Assembly: GCA_030744435.1 (NCBI GenBank)
Contig: JASLQO010000009.1
Span: forward strand, 186,001-250,000
Source: JASLQO01 sp002327525
GTDB lineage: Bacteria > Pseudomonadota > Gammaproteobacteria > Pseudomonadales > Azotimanducaceae
DNA: 64,000 bases
Direction of reading: 5' to 3'
The notes below the pieces were generated by a model that saw only the letters and a list, made by a program, of their open reading frames with translations, did not search any database and had not been told where the DNA came from. The translations under genes were made by a program, and so were the position numbers. This document shows, in pieces, positions 35,456 to 43,305 of the stretch (position 1 is its first letter; every line of letters starts with the position of its first letter).

Positions 35456-35835
35456 GTTATCGCCTCGGCAAAGGTCCGCAGTGAGCCGAATGTCCAGGTG
35501 GATTCGACAGGCGCACTTCGTGCGGCGGATGTTCCGGTGCGGTTGATCCACACTGTGTCGAGCCCGAGTTCCGAGGCCGGAGCAATGTCGTCGTACAGGC
35601 TTTGCGCCACGTGCAGAACCTCCTCAAGTACCTCGGCGTAGAGACCGCCTTCGGCTTGCACCTGGGGTTCGATAGCGCCGAAGAGTTCCAGAACGAATTC
35701 GTCGATCACGTGAACGTCGTGGCGGGTCAGTATCGGCTGCGGGCAGTTGGTAATACCCGACTCCCAGTCGATGAGGGTGGCGTAGCAGTCGAACGTGAGG
35801 CTCCTGTAGTCGTCCGGTTGCAGTTTCTTCGTCAT
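35452..35835 (-). pseudogene. HAD-superfamily (haloacid dehalogenase type II-like) hydrolase with internal deletion
   Basis: 127 residues from ATG 35835. It starts normally (YRSLTFDCYATLIDWESGI, with the nucleophile aspartate of motif I) and ends normally (VLHVAQSLYDDIAPASELGLDTVWINRTG, motif IV region). The roughly 100 residues between, which carry motif II and the motif III lysine, are absent. The junction YAEVLEEVLHVAQS contains similar halves (EVL/EVL), suggesting recombination between short repeats. The frame is preserved, so a short protein may still be made and may keep translation coupled to the PTPS gene, but catalysis is unlikely. Confidence 0.72.
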
Positions 35836-35840
35836 CGTTT

Positions 35841-35860
35841 CCTCTCCTCTCCTCTCCTCT
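35841..35860. repeat. (CCTCT)4 tandem repeat at the HAD ribosome-binding site
   Basis: Four perfect pentamers. On the coding strand this is AGAGG x4, ending five bases (AAACG) before the ATG at 35835, so each unit is a potential Shine-Dalgarno. Change in copy number by slippage would alter the leader by five bases. Confidence 0.85.
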
Positions 35861-35894
35861 CCTTGGCGTTGGCCGGCTGCTCCTCCCTGGAGCT

Positions 35895-36290
35895 CTACTC
35901 GATCTGGATGCGATCGAGAATCAATCCATAGAACGCATCCACCTGCTCGGTGGCGCGTTCGAACAACCAGCCCGTGTGTTGTTGGCATTGCGAGCAGGTT
36001 GCCAGGCGCCAAGTGTAACCGGCGAACCAGGTATCAGCCGCATTGGGTTCGCCGGATATCGCACAACCGAGGGCCGCGCTGAAACAACCGATGTGGAAGC
36101 TGAATCCATATGGATTCGTGCATATGTGCTCAAAGCTGCTGTTGACCTCGAAGCGGTCTCGCTGGTCACCCAGAACATGGGAGCAGGCGGCACAGAAGAA
36201 GTAGTTGCGCTTCTCCTCAGTCTCGCGGTCCACGATCTGCTTCAGAGCGGGATGCAGTCCTTGACGCTGTTTGTCTGCCACGTCGATCAT
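35895..36290 (-). CDS. Cereblon-like CULT domain protein
   Basis: 131 residues from ATG 36290 (ATG 36338 is also possible). It is a single CULT domain, the thalidomide-binding fold of cereblon. The zinc site is C33-x2-C36 and C99-x2-C102. The three cage tryptophans are W88, W94 and W108, with gaps of 6 and 14 residues, the same as human W380, W386 and W400. FEHICTNPYGFSFHIGCF and the tail FYGLILDRI match the Magnetospirillum model protein MsCI4. Such proteins bind uracil-like and cyclic-imide ligands; the cellular role in bacteria is unknown. It heads a minus-strand run with HAD, PTPS and SDR genes and diverges from tag. Confidence 0.87.
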   Translation of the reverse strand: MIDVADKQRQGLHPALKQIVDRETEEKRNYFFCAACSHVLGDQRDRFEVNSSFEHICTNPYGFSFHIGCFSAALGCAISGEPNAADTWFAGYTWRLATCSQCQQHTGWLFERATEQVDAFYGLILDRIQIE

Positions 36291-36362
36291 ACAAGGGCTA
36301 TGGTAATGGGGTGGCGCTGCCTGTAACAGTAACCCCATATTGAGGTAGAGCAGAGGATCCTT

Positions 36363-37040
36363 ATGGCAAAACTGAAACGATTCGAATCCATCTATCTGAA
36401 GGCGGCACAGCGCAAGGGCGGTGAACAGGCCCTGGAAGAGCTACTACCGAGCGCCAAAAACAGCACGGCTCTCAGGCGCGTGAAAGACGACCGCGTGCTG
36501 GCGGAGATGACGGCCTGTGTGTTTCGCTCGGGGTTCGTCTGGCAGATCATCGAGAAGAAGTGGCCGGGCTTCGAGGACGCCTTCGCTCACTTCGACGTCT
36601 CGACTGCGGCCATGCTCTCAGACGAAGATCTGGAGCGTCTGGTGACGGATGAGCGCATCGTGCGCAACGCCAAGAAGATTGCCAGCGTACCCAAGAACGC
36701 GGCCTACATTCTGGATGTGCGTGCCGAGCACGGCAGCTTCGGTAGGTACCTTGCCGCCTGGCCGGCGGATGACATCGTGGGGTTGTGGGACGAACTCAAG
36801 ACCCGCGGCAATCGTCTGGGTGGTCAGACCGGGCGGTATTTTCTGCGCTTCATCGGCAAAGACACCCCCGTGCTTTCGCCCGATGTGGTGAAAGCGCTCG
36901 TCGAGATGGGTGTGGTGGATAAGGAACCGACTTCCAAGAAAGCACAGGGTGCCGTGCAGGATGCGTTTAACAACTGGCACGCGGAGAGTGGTCGTGAACT
37001 GTGTCAGATATCGCGCGTCCTGGCCTGCTCGGTTCCGTGA
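36363..37040 (+). CDS. tag: DNA-3-methyladenine glycosylase I family protein
   Basis: A 225-residue protein of the Tag family within the HhH-GPD superfamily. KDDRVLAEMTACVFRSGFVWQIIEKKWPGFEDAF is the substrate-pocket helix pair, and RNAKKIASVPKNAAYI and GGQTGRYFLRFIGKDTPVLSPDVVKAL cover the helix-hairpin-helix region. It is slightly longer than E. coli Tag (187 residues) and appears to lack the canonical zinc-snap cysteines, so it belongs to a divergent branch. It would excise alkylated adenines. It starts about 70 bp from the divergent CULT gene, so the two may share a control region. Confidence 0.8.
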   Translation: MAKLKRFESIYLKAAQRKGGEQALEELLPSAKNSTALRRVKDDRVLAEMTACVFRSGFVWQIIEKKWPGFEDAFAHFDVSTAAMLSDEDLERLVTDERIVRNAKKIASVPKNAAYILDVRAEHGSFGRYLAAWPADDIVGLWDELKTRGNRLGGQTGRYFLRFIGKDTPVLSPDVVKALVEMGVVDKEPTSKKAQGAVQDAFNNWHAESGRELCQISRVLACSVP

Positions 37041-37089
37041 TGGTCGAAACTGGCCGTGATTTCGATGGCATGATGTGCTGGGAGGGAAG

Positions 37090-38262
37090 ATGAGGGTAGA
37101 ACTGAGTGGCTCTCAGAGAGCGTTTCGAGAGGAAGTTCGCGACTTCCTGCAAACGTCGTTGCCTGGCGAAATTGCGGCGCGCGTGCGCCACAATCAGGGG
37201 GTCGGCAAGGAAGATCTCACGCGCTGGACACGCATACTTAACGAGCGCGGCTGGGCCGCGCCGAATTGGTCCGTCGAACACGGCGGAACCGGCTGGAGCC
37301 TCATCGAACGGCATCTGTTCGATATGGAGTGCCGTAGCGCACACGCCCCTCAACTGTCGGGCTTTGGTTTCAACATGGTGGGGCCTGCCATCATCCGCTT
37401 CGGTACCGATGAGCAGAAAGACTATTTCCTGCCACGAATTCTGAACGCTGATTTGTGGTGGTGTCAGGGATACTCAGAGCCCCAGGCGGGTTCCGACCTC
37501 GCCTCGCTGCGCACTCGCGCCATACGCGAAGGGGATGAGTACCGGGTGACGGGATCCAAGATCTGGACCTCAAGCGCGGAACACGCCGATTGGATGTTCT
37601 GCCTGGTTCGCACCAACACACAGGTGCAGCAACAGAAAGGGATCAGCTTTCTGCTGATCGATCTGGATTCGCCGGGTGTCGCCATCGAGCCGTTGCTGGC
37701 CTTCAACGGAAAACGCCTGTGGAATCAGGTGTTCCTGGAGGATGTGCGAGTGCCCGCCGCCAACCGGCTGGGGGAAGAGGACCGTGGTTGGACCGTGGCC
37801 AAGCGGCTGCTCGGGGACGAGCGGCTGATGGTGTCACGGGTGTCGGAGAACAAGCGCATGCTGGGTGTCATTCGAGATGTGATGGGGCGTGAGCCGCTCC
37901 CGCAAGGGGCGGTGGGCCAGCTGATGCGGGAATTGAATGCGCTGGAGATCCGTCTGGCCGCTCTCGAGTCCACCAGTCTGCGGTTGTTGACCGATGCCGA
38001 TGCAGGCGCGGACATCGGGGCGGAACCCAGCATGCTGAAATTCAAAGGCAGCGAACTCGTGCAGGCCATGGATACACTGTTGTTCGAAGTCATCGGACAC
38101 TGGGCTTTGCCCCTCGACTCGTCGGGTGGCAAAGAACACCCGGGTCCGGAGTATGCCGAATTCGTGGCGTCAGGCCGCTACCACCATCGCGGCTACACTA
38201 TTGCCGGTGGTTCTTCTGAGGTTCAGCACAACATCATCGCGAAACAGGTGCTCGGCCTTTGA
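37090..38262 (+). CDS. Acyl-CoA dehydrogenase
   Basis: About 390 residues from ATG 37090, behind GGGAGGG. All three ACAD domains are present: helical N-terminus, the FAD/substrate loop WCQGYSEPQAGSDLASLRTRA, the beta domain VTGSKIWTSSAEHADWMFCLVRT, and the C-terminal helical bundle ending YTIAGGSSEVQHNIIAKQVLGL. The WCQGYSEPxAGSD type is typical of actinobacterial FadE-like enzymes in cholesterol and branched-chain degradation. It desaturates an acyl-CoA at C2-C3. It is monocistronic and convergent with the reductase. Confidence 0.9.
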   Translation: MRVELSGSQRAFREEVRDFLQTSLPGEIAARVRHNQGVGKEDLTRWTRILNERGWAAPNWSVEHGGTGWSLIERHLFDMECRSAHAPQLSGFGFNMVGPAIIRFGTDEQKDYFLPRILNADLWWCQGYSEPQAGSDLASLRTRAIREGDEYRVTGSKIWTSSAEHADWMFCLVRTNTQVQQQKGISFLLIDLDSPGVAIEPLLAFNGKRLWNQVFLEDVRVPAANRLGEEDRGWTVAKRLLGDERLMVSRVSENKRMLGVIRDVMGREPLPQGAVGQLMRELNALEIRLAALESTSLRLLTDADAGADIGAEPSMLKFKGSELVQAMDTLLFEVIGHWALPLDSSGGKEHPGPEYAEFVASGRYHHRGYTIAGGSSEVQHNIIAKQVLGL

Positions 38263-38280
38263 CCGAGTGCCCCGAACGAG

Positions 38281-39483
38281 TCACAGCGGCGAGTTGAGAT
38301 CACTGTCCGGATCTTCGAGAACGCTCGCATCTACCGGCTTGCCAACCAGTTGCCGGCACAGCACGAACTCCTTGGGACTGTTCACTGCGTCCGCTGCCAC
38401 GAGCTTCCCGTCGGATAGGTAAAATACCGCAAACTGATTATCTGCCTTGCTGCCGCGCACGATTTCGGTATTGCCGTCGGCGGAGAAACCGACCATCTGT
38501 AGTTTCAGCTCGTACTGATCCGACCAGAACCAGGGCACCGATGCGTAGGTCTTGTCTCCGCCGCATATGTTGGCGCAGGCGACGCGCGCCTGTTCCATCG
38601 CATTTGGCACCGATTCCAGGCGTAGACGCCGGTTGAGAAGGGCGTTTGGGTGATTGGTGCAGTCGCCGGCGGCATAGATGTCGGGATTGGAGGTCCGGCA
38701 GTGATCATCCACGACGATACCGTTATCGCAAGCCAATTCTGCCGCCTCGGCGATTTCGGTGTTCGGCAGGATGCCGATGCCGATGACGACGAGATCCGCG
38801 TCGAGCACTTCATCTCCGCACAGCACCTGCCGGACGCGGCCGTCTCCGCGGAATCCGGTGACCATCGTGGCGGTGTGGATGTTTACGCCCCGGCTGGTGT
38901 GCAGGTTGTGGTAGTACTCGGACATGGCCCGCGTGGTGACGCGTTGCAGAATGCGTTCCTCCATCTCCAGCACGTGCACTTCCATTAAAGAGGACGCACA
39001 TACGGCGGCCACCTCAAGCCCGATGTAGCCGCCACCCACTATTACGACCTTCTTGCCTTCGCCCATCTCGGCGCGGATGCTGTCGACATCGGCGATGGTC
39101 CGTAAGTAGTGCAGCCCTTCGAGATCGCTTCCCTCGATGTCGAGTATCCGGGGGCGGCTGCCAGTGGCGATCAGCAGTTTTTCGTAGGAAGTGGTGTTGC
39201 CGTCGGTGTCGGTGACGGTTTTCGCACTCGGGTCGATGGACTCGATGCGCACGCCGATGTTCAGTGTTATGTTGCGATCGGAATAGAATTTCTCGGGCCG
39301 CAGATAGACTTTCTCCAGTTCCATCTCACCGGAGAAGTACTGTTTGGACAATGGCGGGCGTTGATAGGGAATGTAGGGCTCATCCCCGAAAATGATGATC
39401 TCGCCTTCGTATTTCTCCTGACGCAGGCTTGCGGCTGCCTGGCCCGCAGCATGGCCTGCGCCAATGATGACCATTGCCGTCAT
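38281..39483 (-). CDS. Ferredoxin/rubredoxin reductase-type FAD oxidoreductase
   Basis: About 400 residues from ATG 39483. FAD motif VIIGAGHAAGQAAASLRQ, the NAD motif VVIVGGGYIGLEVAAVCA, and the second FAD motif NPDIYAAGDCTNHPN. This layout matches putidaredoxin and terpredoxin reductases and the reductase of dioxygenase systems. It would pass electrons from NAD(P)H to a small iron-sulfur protein serving a P450 or oxygenase; neither partner is in the window. It diverges from the hydroxyacid oxidase. Confidence 0.88.
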   Translation of the reverse strand: MTAMVIIGAGHAAGQAAASLRQEKYEGEIIIFGDEPYIPYQRPPLSKQYFSGEMELEKVYLRPEKFYSDRNITLNIGVRIESIDPSAKTVTDTDGNTTSYEKLLIATGSRPRILDIEGSDLEGLHYLRTIADVDSIRAEMGEGKKVVIVGGGYIGLEVAAVCASSLMEVHVLEMEERILQRVTTRAMSEYYHNLHTSRGVNIHTATMVTGFRGDGRVRQVLCGDEVLDADLVVIGIGILPNTEIAEAAELACDNGIVVDDHCRTSNPDIYAAGDCTNHPNALLNRRLRLESVPNAMEQARVACANICGGDKTYASVPWFWSDQYELKLQMVGFSADGNTEIVRGSKADNQFAVFYLSDGKLVAADAVNSPKEFVLCRQLVGKPVDASVLEDPDSDLNSPL

Positions 39484-39527
39484 AGTGGCGTCCTTGAGCA
39501 AAAGCGGCCATTCTAGCCTGAAAGTAT

Positions 39528-40616
39528 TTGGTGGAGCAGGCCTTGCAATTCCTTACCTTGCACGAAATCGCCAAGCGGGCGAAGCAGAATCTCGACAAGA
39601 ATCAGTGGGACTATCTCATTGGCGGCGCGGATACCGAATCGGCGCTGAAACGAAACCGTTATTCGGTGGATTCGTGGGTGTTTCGTCCTCGCATTCTCAA
39701 CGAAGTATCAGGTGTCAGCGCCAACACCGAGCTGCTCGGGGTGCCGCTGCGCATACCAGTGGTAATGCCCCCCATCGGCTCGATACAGGTGTTCGAGGAG
39801 GGGGGTGGCGAGTCGGTGGCGAGGGCCGCGGCCGAGTTCGGGGTGCTGCAGATTCTGAGTTCCGTGTGTACGCCCGATTTCGAAACGCTCGCCGAGCGCG
39901 TGCCGGGCCCGCGCATCTATCAGCTGTATCTGGTGGGTGACGAGGCCTGGATGGACGATATCATCGAGCGCTCCATCGCGGCTGGTTACACCGGTTTCTG
40001 CCTCACGGTGGACACCCAGGTGTACTCGCGCCGGGAGCGCGACATCATCAAGCGCCACGTACCGGCCTCGGGGCGGGAGGTAGGTGTAGCCGATTTCGGA
40101 TATCAGTCGAAGATGACCTGGGAAACCGTCGAGCACATCAAATCGAAATTCGACATACCGCTGGTGATAAAGGGAGTGAACGTGGCGGAGGATGCGAGGC
40201 GCTGCGTGGAGATGGGCGTGGATGTGGTGTATGTGTCCAATCACGGTGGTCGGCAGCTCGATCATACGCGTGGTTGTATAGACGCCCTGCCCGAAGTGGT
40301 GGAGGCGGTGGAAGGGCGCGCGCCGGTGCTCGTGGATGGCGGCTTCATGCGCGGTGCGGATGTGGTGAAGGCTCTGTGCCTGGGAGCGAGTGCCGTTGGT
40401 ATGGGGCGCCTTCAGGCGCTCGCGATGGCGGCTGGTGGTGAAGCCGCGGTTGCGCAGATGCTGGGGCTGGTGGAACACGAAATCATCACGACCATGGCGC
40501 TTGCGGGCGTCGCGGGCCTCGACGGACTGAATCGTGGATTGCTCGAGAAGGCGGATCCCATCGTCCCCACCCACGTTCTGAGCGCATTCCCACATCTGGA
40601 AGAGGAAGGTTATTAG
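39528..40616 (+). CDS. FMN-dependent alpha-hydroxy-acid oxidase/dehydrogenase
   Basis: A 362-residue protein from TTG 39528 (GTG 39531 follows directly). It has the FMN-dependent TIM barrel of the lactate/glycolate oxidase family: WDYLIGGADTESALKRNR, the PPIGSIQV loop, IYQLYLVGD, CLTVDTQVYSRRERD, LVIKGVN (FMN lysine), and the active-site SNHGGRQLDH with catalytic His and substrate Arg. It oxidises an (S)-2-hydroxyacid. Whether oxygen or a quinone accepts the electrons cannot be told. An AT-rich palindrome lies immediately after its stop. Confidence 0.9.
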   Translation: MVEQALQFLTLHEIAKRAKQNLDKNQWDYLIGGADTESALKRNRYSVDSWVFRPRILNEVSGVSANTELLGVPLRIPVVMPPIGSIQVFEEGGGESVARAAAEFGVLQILSSVCTPDFETLAERVPGPRIYQLYLVGDEAWMDDIIERSIAAGYTGFCLTVDTQVYSRRERDIIKRHVPASGREVGVADFGYQSKMTWETVEHIKSKFDIPLVIKGVNVAEDARRCVEMGVDVVYVSNHGGRQLDHTRGCIDALPEVVEAVEGRAPVLVDGGFMRGADVVKALCLGASAVGMGRLQALAMAAGGEAAVAQMLGLVEHEIITTMALAGVAGLDGLNRGLLEKADPIVPTHVLSAFPHLEEEGY

Positions 40617-40652
40617 GAATTTTATCCTAATATGTTTAAATATTTAGGATAA
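40612..40652. repeat. AT-rich interleaved palindrome at the leucine dehydrogenase break
   Basis: Three alternating copies of a TTAGGA-type word: TTAGGA (about 40613-40618), TTATCCTAA (40622-40630) and TTAGGATAA (40644-40652). The last two form a perfect 9-bp inverted repeat with a 13-bp AT-rich spacer. The block is strongly AT-rich within GC-rich DNA and sits exactly where the dehydrogenase homology begins. It could be an operator, a transcription terminator or the scar of a mobile element. Confidence 0.7.
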
Positions 40653-40662
40653 TATATCAATC

Positions 40663-41367
40663 TTGGCCGGGCAGACGCGTTTTGTTTCCGGGCTGGGTAA
40701 GTGTGCCGGCATCGGCGGTGATCCCTCACCCAAGGCCGCGCTCGGGGTGCTGCGGGGCATTCAGGCCTCAGTTCGTTATCGTCTCGGGTTGAGCAGCCGG
40801 AGGGGCCTCAGTGTGGCCATTCAGGGGCTTGGCAACGTTGGATTCGCGCTGGCAAAGCTCCTGTATCGCCATGGCGTTGATCTTTTAGTGGCCGATATCG
40901 ATGACCGGCACGTGCGATGCGCCGTAGAGCAGTTCGGCGCGAATGTGGTATCGGTTGACGAGGTGCTGTTCCAGGACGTCGACGTGGTCGCGCCCTGCGC
41001 GCTCGGCGGCGTGTTGTCTGCCCCCAGCGCGCTGTCCATTCGCGCTCCGGTGGTGGCGGGTGCGGCCAACAATTAGCTTGGCGAGCCGGGTGTCGACGAA
41101 GTGCTGCGTGGACGCGACATACTCTACGCACCGGACTACGTGATCAACGCGGGCGGCATGATTAGCGTGGCGCACGAGTATCTTGGTAGCGACAACCCGG
41201 CCTGGGTAACCCGGCGGATCGACGCTATCGATGAGCGTCTGACGCGCATCTTCGAACCGGCCGATCGCGAGCGGGTGGGCACCCAGCGAGTGGCGGATGC
41301 CCTGGCCCGCAGCCTGCTCGAGCAGGGCGGCGCGAGGGTCGGAAACAGAAACCTTGCCGTCGCCTAA
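40663..41367 (+). pseudogene. Leucine dehydrogenase (Glu/Leu/Phe/Val family) remnant
   Basis: The frame encodes the middle and C-terminal part of leucine dehydrogenase: GIGGDPSPKAALGVLRGIQAS, Rossmann motif VAIQGLGNVGFALAKLL, PCALGGVLSAPS, VVAGAANN, then an in-frame TAG (41074-41076) where a Gln is expected, and LGEPGVDEVL, YAPDYVINAGGMISV to the stop at 41367. The first 140 or so residues, including the catalytic lysines, are missing; homology starts just after an AT-rich palindrome. Two independent lesions make this a dead gene. Confidence 0.88.
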
Positions 41368-41456
41368 AGGCGGAGTCGTCGCCCGCGATTCAGGCGCACT
41401 AGTCGGGTTGGTTCCCCCAGGGCGAGTGGTTGTCGGTTCTCGCTGCTACGTCAGGG

Positions 41457-41792
41457 CTAACTCTTGCCACCGTCGCGTGGCATGGGCATGGGGAAGGGGG
41501 TCACGTTCTCGCCCTTGCCGTCGGTGATCTTGGCCACGCCTTCCTTCTCTACCTCATCGATACGGATCACTGCGTGCATGGGGACGAAGCTACGTTGCAC
41601 ACCTTCGAATTCGTTCCGCAGCTTGTCTTCACCCGGGTCGATGACCATCTGCGAACGCTTGCCGAATACGTAGTCTTCTACTTCGATGAAGCCGTACAGA
41701 TCGCTCTGATAGATGCTATGGGCGTACATTTCGTAGATCTGTCCCTGATTGTGGAACAGAATTTTGTAGATGTGTTGGGCGTTGTCGTTCAT
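41457..41792 (-). CDS. DUF1820 family protein
   Basis: About 111 residues from ATG 41792. IYKILFHNQGQIYEMYAHSIYQSDLYGFIEVEDYVFG and VDPGEDKLRNEFEGVQRSFVPMHAVIRIDEVEKEG are the DUF1820 hallmarks. The family is small, cytosolic and of unknown function. A DUF1820 gene beside miaB is also found in Pseudomonas, so the pair is conserved across gammaproteobacteria. It diverges from miaB with about 86 bp between the starts. Confidence 0.88.
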   Translation of the reverse strand: MNDNAQHIYKILFHNQGQIYEMYAHSIYQSDLYGFIEVEDYVFGKRSQMVIDPGEDKLRNEFEGVQRSFVPMHAVIRIDEVEKEGVAKITDGKGENVTPFPMPMPRDGGKS

Positions 41793-41831
41793 GGTCTCGC
41801 TGGGCGCCAAGCGGCACCCGGTTGTTGGTCG

Positions 41832-41851
41832 GACCCCCTTATATAGGGGTC
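41832..41851. promoter_or_regulatory. Inverted repeat between DUF1820 and miaB
   Basis: GACCCC and GGGGTC (6-bp arms, 8-bp spacer CTTATATA) lie between the two divergent starts, about 28 bp before the miaB ATG. It may be an operator or part of overlapping promoters; the TATATA in the spacer could serve as a -10 element. Confidence 0.35.
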
Positions 41852-41878
41852 GTTGCCCCAATTTCAAGAGCGTTTACA

Positions 41879-43243
41879 ATGCGCGCCCCAATTGAGCCAG
41901 ACCAGGTAATCCCAGTGCCCAAGGTGTTCGTGAAGACACACGGCTGTCAGATGAACGAATACGACTCCGCGCGGATGGCGGATCTGCTGCGTGAGAGCTA
42001 TGACTACGAGGTCTGCGGTTCTGAACAGGAGGCCGATCTCATCCTGCTGAACACGTGCTCCATAAGGGAAAAGGCTCAGGAGAAGGTCTTTCACCAGCTG
42101 GGGCGTTGGAAGCGGCTCAAGGACAGCCGCCCGGATGTGATCATCGGCGTCGGTGGCTGTGTGGCCAGTCAGGAGGGGGAGGCCATCGGCCGGCGCGCAC
42201 CGTTCGTCGATGTCATCTTCGGCCCGCAGACCTTGCATCGGCTACCGGAAATGGTGGAGGACGCGAAGCGTCGCAAGGGCATCCCGGTAGTGGACGTCAG
42301 CTTTCCCGAGATCGAGAAGTTCGACCACTTGCCGCAACCGCGCTGTGATGGACCGACGGCGTGTGTGTCTGTCATGGAGGGCTGCAGCAAATACTGTACG
42401 TTCTGCGTGGTGCCCTACACGCGAGGCGAGGAGGTGAGTCGCCCGGTGATCGCTGTCATGCGCGAGGTGGTGGCGCTGGCAAACCAGGGTGTGCGCGAGA
42501 TCAACCTGCTGGGTCAGAACGTAAACGCCTATCGGGGTGAGATAGAAGGCGATGCGGCGGATCTGGCGGAGCTCATACACTACGTCGCGGAGGTGCCTGG
42601 CATAGAGCGCATTCGCTACACCACCTCGCATCCCGTGGAGTTCTCTGACAGCCTGATCGAGGTATACCGCAACGTGCCTCAGCTGGTCGATCACCTGCAT
42701 CTGCCGGTGCAGTCGGGCTCGGACAGGGTGCTTGCGGCCATGAAGCGTGGCCATACAGTGCTAGAGTACAAGGACAAGATTCGTCGTCTGCGCGAAATCC
42801 GTCCACACCTCTCCCTGTCGTCGGATTTCATCATCGGCTTTCCCGGTGAGTCGGATGCCGATTTCGAGGCCACCATGGCGCTGATCGACACGGTTGGTTT
42901 CGATGTCTCGTTTTCCTTCATATTCAGCCCACGCCCCGGTACCCCGGCGGCGAGCCTGCCGGACACAACCACCGAAAGCGTGAAGAAACACCGATTGGCC
43001 GTCCTGCAGGATCGTATCCGCGCGCAGGCGCAGGCGATTGCGGCAGGCATGGTCGGCACGCGGCAGAAAGTGCTGGTGACGGGCAGATCACTGAAGGACC
43101 CGGCTCAGTTGCAGGGCCGCACGGAAAATAATCGCGTGGTCAACTTCGAGGCGGCGGACGATGAACTCATCGGTACCTTCGCGGTAGTCGATGTCGGCGA
43201 GGCGCTGCCAAACTCGCTTCGCGGCGTGTTGAGCGCTGCATAA
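41879..43243 (+). CDS. miaB: tRNA-2-methylthio-N6-dimethylallyladenosine synthase
   Basis: About 454 residues from ATG 41879 (GTG 41915 is an alternative nearer to the E. coli start). It has a UPF0004 domain (VFVKTHGCQMNEYDSARM), the radical-SAM cluster CSKYCTFC near residues 169-176 followed by PYTRGEEVSRP, and HLPVQSGSDRVL; it ends in a TRAM domain. Together with the auxiliary Fe-S cluster it adds the 2-methylthio group to i6A37 of tRNAs reading UNN codons. It begins the conserved miaB-phoH-ybeY-corC-lnt block. Confidence 0.96.
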   Translation: MRAPIEPDQVIPVPKVFVKTHGCQMNEYDSARMADLLRESYDYEVCGSEQEADLILLNTCSIREKAQEKVFHQLGRWKRLKDSRPDVIIGVGGCVASQEGEAIGRRAPFVDVIFGPQTLHRLPEMVEDAKRRKGIPVVDVSFPEIEKFDHLPQPRCDGPTACVSVMEGCSKYCTFCVVPYTRGEEVSRPVIAVMREVVALANQGVREINLLGQNVNAYRGEIEGDAADLAELIHYVAEVPGIERIRYTTSHPVEFSDSLIEVYRNVPQLVDHLHLPVQSGSDRVLAAMKRGHTVLEYKDKIRRLREIRPHLSLSSDFIIGFPGESDADFEATMALIDTVGFDVSFSFIFSPRPGTPAASLPDTTTESVKKHRLAVLQDRIRAQAQAIAAGMVGTRQKVLVTGRSLKDPAQLQGRTENNRVVNFEAADDELIGTFAVVDVGEALPNSLRGVLSAA

Positions 43244-43305
43244 AAGTCATTTGACTGTAACCCTTGCGTCCTTATGCTAGGGATACGTCCGAAACAGAGT
43301 CGAAC

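Noticed and set aside
40663..41367. TAG read-through giving a functional leucine dehydrogenase
   Set aside because: The catalytic N-terminal domain is absent as well, and TAG ends many intact genes in the window.
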